Assembly: GCF_022200785.1 (NCBI RefSeq)
Contig: NZ_CP087585.1
Coordinates: forward strand, 3,410,001 to 3,474,000
Direction of reading: 5' to 3'
DNA: 64,000 bases
From: Pedobacter mucosus
Lineage (GTDB): Bacteria > Bacteroidota > Bacteroidia > Sphingobacteriales > Sphingobacteriaceae
The first letter of the stretch is position 1; each line of letters begins with the position of its first letter. A program made the position numbers and the translations under genes. A model generated the notes under the pieces. It saw nothing but the letters and a program-made list of their open reading frames with translations, ran no database searches and was not told the DNA's origin. Positions 59,014 through 64,000 of the stretch are shown piece after piece.

Positions 59014-61644
59014 CTACTTAATATTTATCATTGCCTTAACCACATTTCCGCTCGTTTTATTCGGCTCATCAGGTTGGCTCCCTCCAATCGTTAACTGCAA
59101 ATCGCCTTTGTATTGCTGCTTTGCACCTGTAGAATCAATATAAGATAAATCGTCTGCCGTTAATTCAAATTTTACAACCTTACTTTCTCCTGCTTTCAAA
59201 TTTATCCGTTGGAAACCTTTTAGTGCTTTAATAGGAGCTTTGATTGATTTATCCTGATTTACAATATAAAGTTGTGCAACTTCATCACCCATTAATTTCC
59301 CCTTATTGGTAACAGTTACCGCTAACGAAACATTTTTTCCACGGAGCGCCTGAAAAGGAATATTTTGCTTTGCATAGCTGAATGTGGTATAACTTAACCC
59401 GTAGCCGAAACCATAAAGTGCATCATTTTTTAAATAGCGGTAGGTACGGTTATCCATATTGTAATCGTTGAAGCTCGCTAAATCTCCATCGCCTTTATAA
59501 AAAGTAATGGGTAAACGACCAGAAGGATTATAATCTCCAAACAAAATATCAGCGGTTGCTTTACCTGCCGACTGACCGCCATACCAAGCATTTAATATAG
59601 AAGGTACATTTTCTGATTCCCAGGGCGTTGCAATTGCACTTCCGGTCATCATTACAAAAATAATAGGCTTACCAGTAGTTTTCAAAGCCTTCATTAATTC
59701 TGTTTGCGTAGGAGGTAATAAAATTGACGTACGGTCTCCGCCAGTAAATCCAGGTTCATCAACCCGCATTTGCTCTCCCTCTAATTGAGGTGAAATTCCG
59801 CCTACAAAAATAAATGCATCGGCATCTTTATATTTTGCTGCCAAAGCTGTAAAATCTGTTTGTAGGTAATTTCCTATATCCATTCGCACACTCGATTGTC
59901 CGTCTCCTTGCCAAAATTCAACCACCAAATTGTAAATGGAATCTTTTTTTGAATTGAGTTCAAAGCGTTTAATTTCTTTATTTTTGTTTACCCATTCATC
60001 TAAAACAACCTTTCCATTTAACAATAAACGATAGCCATTATCAGCCGCTATTTCGAATGCTAATTTTTGATTTTCTGTAGCCTTAAAGTTGGTGGTATAT
60101 CGAGCTGAAAAATTATTTGCAGCGAGATTTCCAATAACATTTTCACCTTCTTGCCAGGCGTGGTTAACTTTTACTTCCTGACGTATTGCCAATGGAGTTC
60201 CGCTTAATGAAACATTTTTAAAATATTCTGCCTTAAATCCAGGTTTACCTTCAAAGGAACATTTATTTGATACATCACTAAAAATTAACAAATTAGCATT
60301 AGTAAAATTGACAGCTTTCTCATAAATAATTTCCGTGGTTTTCCCAACTTTTTGTTTAATGCCTGCTAATACAGTGGTCAATTCTGATGGATTACCATTG
60401 TAATTACCTAAAATAGAAGTCGAATTATCAGCATTTGGACCTAATACCACAATCTTCTTTAAATTTTTACGAAGTGGTAGCGTATTGTTCTCATTTTTGA
60501 GGAGCACCATTGATTCTTGAGCCAATTTTAGTGCATGAGCTTTATGCTCCGGACTTTCTAAAACAGAAGCTGGAGTCTGTGCATATTTTACCATTTCTAC
60601 AGGATCAAAAAATCCAAGTTTAAAACGAATCATAAACAGGCGACGAAGGGAAACATCCAATTGCGCCTCGGTAATATTGCCATGTTTAACCGCCTGAACC
60701 AAAGCAAGGTAAGCCTCGTGACCACAATCTACATCAGTTCCATGAAATACGGCATCAACCGCAGCAGATTCAGCATCTTTATGGGTTTTATGCTTTTTAT
60801 AAAAATCATCAATAGCGCCACAATCTGAAGTTACATAACCTTTAAAATTCCATTGTTTCCTTAAAATATCAGTAAGCAAAATATCACTGGCACAACAAGG
60901 CTGCGTTCTAAAAGCATTGTATGCACACATTACACCAACCACTTTAGAATCAACAACTAATTTCTGGAAAGCAGGCAAATAAGTGTCCCAAAGATCATAG
61001 GCACTTACATCTACATTAAAGGTATGTCGGCTAGATTCCGGTCCACTATGTACGGCAAAATGTTTAGCACATGCGGCCGCTTTTAAGTATTTTGGATCAT
61101 CGCCCTGCAAACCTTTAACAAAAGAATCACCAAGCATGGAAGTAAGAAATGGATCTTCGCCGTAGGTTTCTTGTCCCCTGCCCCAACGAGGATCACGAAA
61201 AATATTTATGTTGGGAGTCCAGTAAGTTAACCCAACGTATTTTGAACCTTCCTTGCCATCAAGGATCGCTTTATTGTATATTGCCCTACCTTCAAGTGCA
61301 GAAAAATCAGCCATTTTAAACAGCGCATTTACATCAAAACTAGCTGCCATTGCTATTGCCTGCGGATATACAGTTACTTTGTACGGCGTTCTGGCAACAC
61401 CATGTAAAACTTCATTCCACCAATCATATGCCGGAATACCAAGCCTTTTTACAGCAGGTGCTGAGTTAAGCATTTGTGCCACTTTTTCTTCGAGCGTTAA
61501 GCGACTTACAATATCATCAACACGCTTTTCAAAACTTAATGCAGTATTTTGAAAAGGATAATTTTTGTTTTGGCTGTAGGTAGTTTTTGCAATAAAACAT
61601 ACAAAAGCAAAAATGATTATTAGGCTGTTTTTATTGATATTCAT
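59014..61644 (-). CDS. GH3-family beta-glycosidase with an inserted PA14 domain (beta-xylosidase type)
   Basis: An 876-residue secreted enzyme. The catalytic barrel (about 30-360) includes YWTPNINIFRDPRWGRGQET, the nucleophile Asp274 in YVTSDCGAIDD, and AACAKHFAVHSGPESSRH. In the C-terminal sandwich a PA14 domain (about 455-595) is inserted, followed by GEQMRVDEPGF, FGYGLSYTTFSY and a terminal Fn3-like domain (about 790-870). The overall sequence style, including WWNEVLHGVA, is that of bacterial beta-xylosidase/arabinofuranosidase-type GH3 enzymes. Together with the GH31 it suggests trimming of a xylose-containing glycan. It lies 126 bp downstream of the LacI gene on the same strand. Confidence 0.88.
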   Translation of the reverse strand: MNINKNSLIIIFAFVCFIAKTTYSQNKNYPFQNTALSFEKRVDDIVSRLTLEEKVAQMLNSAPAVKRLGIPAYDWWNEVLHGVARTPYKVTVYPQAIAMAASFDVNALFKMADFSALEGRAIYNKAILDGKEGSKYVGLTYWTPNINIFRDPRWGRGQETYGEDPFLTSMLGDSFVKGLQGDDPKYLKAAACAKHFAVHSGPESSRHTFNVDVSAYDLWDTYLPAFQKLVVDSKVVGVMCAYNAFRTQPCCASDILLTDILRKQWNFKGYVTSDCGAIDDFYKKHKTHKDAESAAVDAVFHGTDVDCGHEAYLALVQAVKHGNITEAQLDVSLRRLFMIRFKLGFFDPVEMVKYAQTPASVLESPEHKAHALKLAQESMVLLKNENNTLPLRKNLKKIVVLGPNADNSTSILGNYNGNPSELTTVLAGIKQKVGKTTEIIYEKAVNFTNANLLIFSDVSNKCSFEGKPGFKAEYFKNVSLSGTPLAIRQEVKVNHAWQEGENVIGNLAANNFSARYTTNFKATENQKLAFEIAADNGYRLLLNGKVVLDEWVNKNKEIKRFELNSKKDSIYNLVVEFWQGDGQSSVRMDIGNYLQTDFTALAAKYKDADAFIFVGGISPQLEGEQMRVDEPGFTGGDRTSILLPPTQTELMKALKTTGKPIIFVMMTGSAIATPWESENVPSILNAWYGGQSAGKATADILFGDYNPSGRLPITFYKGDGDLASFNDYNMDNRTYRYLKNDALYGFGYGLSYTTFSYAKQNIPFQALRGKNVSLAVTVTNKGKLMGDEVAQLYIVNQDKSIKAPIKALKGFQRINLKAGESKVVKFELTADDLSYIDSTGAKQQYKGDLQLTIGGSQPDEPNKTSGNVVKAMINIK

Positions 61645-61770
61645 AAGATAAAATGTAAAGTTTTATTTGGTAGAAAGGCTTAATTGAAATTGTATTATCA
61701 GATAAACATAGTGCTGAGATTAAGCTTAAAATTTAATATTTGATCAAACTGGATTAAATGGTAACGTTCT

Positions 61771-62799
61771 TTATGGATTTCTATTGATAAAGCTTGATGA
61801 TGATCTTACTAACAAATCTGATTTCATGGTAATAAGCGGGGTAGAATGCATGTCAAATTTTCCGCCTAAATGATCAAGCAATTTCGAGGCAATCACTCTG
61901 CCCATTTCAAAACCAGGATAATCTATTGTTGTAAGTGGCGGATCAATATTTCGAGAGATCATATCATTATTAAAACCGCCCACAATAATATCTTTTGGTA
62001 TATTTTTACCTTGTCGCTTTAACTCATTTATACAGCTTGCAGCACAACCATCATTGGCAACAAAAATACCATCACCGCCATTTTTCATGATTAGATTAGC
62101 AGCTTCAATCCCTGCTTCTTCACTTAAATCGGTAATGATTAATTGATTTTCGTTGAAAGATAATCCGGCTGCCAAGAGTGCTTTTTTATAGCCCTTTGTT
62201 CTATCCCTATAAACATTAACAGACTGATCTCCTGTAATATGAAAAACTTTTTTCGCACCCATATTTAATAAATGAGTAGTCATTTGAAAACCGGCAGTTT
62301 CATTATCGATGGTTACTGAAGGAACAATAACTGTTGTTGGAACACGATCAAAAAACAGCACTGGTATTTTCTTTTCTTCAAAAACTCCAAAGCCAGAAAT
62401 CCCATCGCTACCAGATGCTAAAGATACCAAGAGCCCATCAACACGGTTATTAAACATGGTTTTTAAATTCTTAATTTCTTTCTCAGGATTTTCCATCGAT
62501 TGACTAATAATTAAATTATATCCAGCTTCGTTGGTCACGTTTTCTACACCTGAAATTACTTCAGCCATAAAATAACTGTTTAACCTGGGTACAATAATGC
62601 CGATGGTATTAGTGCGTTGCATGCGCAGATTTGCAGCAAAAGTATTGCTTCGATAACCCATTAACGTTGCTGCGGCAAGAATTTTCTTTTGCGTTTTTTT
62701 GTTAACTAAAGAGTTTTCGTTAAGCGCCCTACTAACAGTTGATGGTGAAATATCAAGCTTTTCAGCAATATCATAAATGGTTATTTCTTTTTTATGCAT
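61771..62799 (-). CDS. LacI-family transcriptional regulator
   Basis: A 342-residue regulator. The LacI HTH is at residues 6-26 (TIYDIAEKLDISPSTVSRAL) with the hinge helix after GYRSNTFAANLR. The periplasmic-binding-like sugar domain spans about 60-335 (IGIIVPRLNSYFMAEVISGV; VDGLLVSLASGSDG; FVANDGCAASCINEL). It is divergent from the esterase-like gene, upstream of which lies an 18-bp LacI-type operator, and upstream of GH3 on the same strand, so it probably controls both. Confidence 0.93.
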   Translation of the reverse strand: MHKKEITIYDIAEKLDISPSTVSRALNENSLVNKKTQKKILAAATLMGYRSNTFAANLRMQRTNTIGIIVPRLNSYFMAEVISGVENVTNEAGYNLIISQSMENPEKEIKNLKTMFNNRVDGLLVSLASGSDGISGFGVFEEKKIPVLFFDRVPTTVIVPSVTIDNETAGFQMTTHLLNMGAKKVFHITGDQSVNVYRDRTKGYKKALLAAGLSFNENQLIITDLSEEAGIEAANLIMKNGGDGIFVANDGCAASCINELKRQGKNIPKDIIVGGFNNDMISRNIDPPLTTIDYPGFEMGRVIASKLLDHLGGKFDMHSTPLITMKSDLLVRSSSSFINRNP

Positions 62800-63001
62800 C
62801 AGCTTGCAACTATTTATTAATTTCTAAATTGAGCTATTTTAACAAATGAAGATAAATTTTTCTCTATTGATTAGCTAAGATCAATGCATCTTTTTTGCTA
62901 AATTATTAACTAATAAAATCCCAAATCATTATTTAAATTCAAGATTCTTTGCCTACCTAAAGATTTTAAATTTAAACATTTTACACAATTTTCAATGAAA
63001 T

Positions 63002-63019
63002 TATGCAAACGATTGCATA
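63002..63019. promoter_or_regulatory. LacI-family operator
   Basis: TATGCAAACGATTGCATA has perfect 7-bp arms (TATGCAA/TTGCATA) around a centre with the CG step typical of LacI/GalR operators (close to the TGNAANCGNTNNCA form). It lies one base upstream of a -7 element, where a bound repressor would block the polymerase, and 203 bp from the divergent lacI-like gene. Confidence 0.65.
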
Positions 63020-63020
63020 T

Positions 63021-63028
63021 TATTTTTG
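63021..63028 (+). promoter_or_regulatory. candidate -7 element (TATTTTTG) of the esterase-like gene
   Basis: Exact TAnnTTTG match directly after the LacI-type operator; it predicts a leader of about 130 nt before the ATG at 63168. Confidence 0.5.
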
Positions 63029-63167
63029 AGTCATTGGTCATTAACAAAAACAAAATCCGTAAGATTGTTTAACCAAATATCAGATCGAAAATAAATTTAA
63101 TTATCAATGTTTGATCCTCACTATGGCCTAATGAAGTTCATTATTTTTAGCAATTAAAAAGTAAAAC

Positions 63168-64000
63168 ATGAATAAACAAACTTATATCTTGCTTGTAAAC
63201 TTGATAATAATTGCTTTGTTGTTTTTTAATTTTTCGGCTAATGCACAACAATTCATTCCGATTTGGCCAGCAGGAAAAATTCCAAATACCAAAGGCTTAA
63301 AACAGATCGATAGCATTGCAAATGAGCGGGTTTATCGTGTGGCAACTCCCGGAATGTATGCATTTTTCCCATCCAACCAAGATAATAAAGGTGCCGCAGT
63401 CGTTATTTGTCCGGGTGGCGGATATGAGCGCCTAGCTTATGTTATTAGTGGCACGCAATTAGCAAAATGGTTTAATTCTATAGGCATTTCTGCTTTTGTT
63501 TTAAATTATAGACTTCCTAATGATCTCAACTTAAAGGAACGAGATAAAGCGCCACTTCAGGATGCGCAGCGAGCCATCAAATATATACGTCAAAACGCAT
63601 CAAAATGGGGAATAAAGCCTGATAAAATTGGTATTCAAGGCTCTTCAGCAGGCGGCCATTTAGCAAGTATGGCTGGCACTTTCACCACCGATTATTCGGT
63701 AATAAATGATTCTTTAGATAAGGTTTCTTATCGCCCAGATTTCATGATTTTAGTTTCGCCTGTTATTGATATGGGCAAATATGCTCATAAGGGAAGCGCT
63801 AAAAATTTATTAGGAGAAAAACCTTCTTTAGCTAAAATAGCCCAATATTCTACCCAATTAAAAGTGACGGAAAGTACCGTTCCTTGCTTTATCGCCGATG
63901 CCTTTAATGATAAATCGGTTGATCCGCATAATAGCTTATTGTTTTATCAGGCTCTACTGGAAAATAAAATACCCAGCAGCTTGCACGTTTTTCCACAAGG
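63168..64000 (+). CDS. secreted alpha/beta-hydrolase of the acetylxylan-esterase type (3' end cut off)
   Basis: The first 277 residues are present and the gene runs off the window. The signal peptide (about residues 1-27, ending SANAQ) is followed by an alpha/beta-hydrolase fold: the oxyanion-hole block VVICPGGGYERLAY, LNYRLPN, the PLQDAQRAIKYIRQN helix, and the nucleophile Ser in QGSSAGGHLAS. A further conserved part is ADAFNDKSVDPHNSLLF, where the catalytic Asp lies; the His would be past the edge. Relatives include endo-1,4-beta-xylanase-associated acetylesterases. It is divergent from the LacI-family gene and probably under its control. Confidence 0.85.
   Translation, partial: MNKQTYILLVNLIIIALLFFNFSANAQQFIPIWPAGKIPNTKGLKQIDSIANERVYRVATPGMYAFFPSNQDNKGAAVVICPGGGYERLAYVISGTQLAKWFNSIGISAFVLNYRLPNDLNLKERDKAPLQDAQRAIKYIRQNASKWGIKPDKIGIQGSSAGGHLASMAGTFTTDYSVINDSLDKVSYRPDFMILVSPVIDMGKYAHKGSAKNLLGEKPSLAKIAQYSTQLKVTESTVPCFIADAFNDKSVDPHNSLLFYQALLENKIPSSLHVFPQ

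Larger units (their letters stand above)
62800..63167. other. 368-bp divergent promoter region of lacI-like and esterase-like genes
   Basis: It contains the LacI-type operator (63002-63019), a directly adjacent -7 element (63021-63028) and an AACCAAAT motif (63071-63078) in the predicted leader of the rightward gene. No ORF seen. Confidence 0.6.

Noticed and set aside
61741..61770. Second LacI-type operator near GGTAACGTTC before GH3
   Set aside because: Only the central AACGTT is symmetric; the arms do not match the operator at 63002-63019.

Overview
The window looks like a chromosomal segment from a member of the Bacteroidota, most likely a Pedobacter-like Sphingobacteriaceae. This rests on sequence features. 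It has a SusC/SusD pair, TonB-dependent receptors, a DUF4249 lipoprotein and MG2/TonB-plug proteins. It also has a BshA bacillithiol glycosyltransferase, AT-rich intergenic DNA with few Shine-Dalgarno sites, several TAnnTTTG-type -7 elements, and many short dispersed inverted repeats. I saw no rRNA, tRNA, CRISPR array, transposase or prophage. Species assignment is inference.

Layout. 1-9.7 kb is housekeeping: bshA (cut by the window edge), a PH-like membrane protein, tilS, an OstA/LptA-like envelope protein, rdgB, an unknown protein, two SurA-type periplasmic chaperones, a MoxR ATPase and a tiny membrane protein. 9.7-26.7 kb is mixed: a GDPD-family protein that has lost its catalytic histidines, a DUF4440-like secreted protein, an M28/glutaminyl-cyclase-like lipoprotein, cysS, msrA, an IPNS-type dioxygenase, a TPR protein, a serine hydrolase carrying an orphan GH3 C-terminal domain, an amidohydrolase, mutL, two tandem rhomboids, an EEP-family protein and a nitroreductase. 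26.8-34 kb holds an MG2/TonB-plug protein, a 2-hydroxyacid dehydrogenase, a DUF4249 lipoprotein and its TonB receptor.

34-48.6 kb is a polysaccharide-utilisation locus. A propeller/Y_Y_Y/LuxR-type regulator sits upstream of SusC, SusD, GH30, GH5 and, unusually, a seven-heme cytochrome c, all on the minus strand. A carboxylesterase and an SGNH hydrolase follow on the other side. A second glycan block at 55.8-64 kb has GH31 (with PA14), GH3 (with PA14), a LacI regulator and a divergent secreted esterase-like hydrolase with a LacI-type operator next to its -7 element. GH30 plus GH5 suggest a beta-glucan target for the first block. GH31-PA14 and the GH3 suggest a xylose-containing glycan for the second.

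The most interesting region is 49.0-55.6 kb: an AraC regulator followed by four genes that together look like a chaperone-usher pilus system rebuilt from Bacteroidota parts. They are a small secreted pilin-like protein, a PapD-like chaperone keeping the equivalents of the invariant Arg and Lys, a two-domain protein whose C-terminal half resembles the pilin (the layout of a tip adhesin), and a 928-residue outer-membrane protein with N-terminal Ig-like domains, a long beta-rich central region and two C-terminal beta-sandwich domains. A hairpin and a candidate promoter lie between the pilin and chaperone genes. Other points of note are a four-copy dispersed hairpin repeat, a 14-bp palindrome present upstream of two unrelated genes, an orphan terminator with a 13-bp inverted repeat at 48.7-48.9 kb, and an AACCAAAT leader motif in front of several glycan genes.
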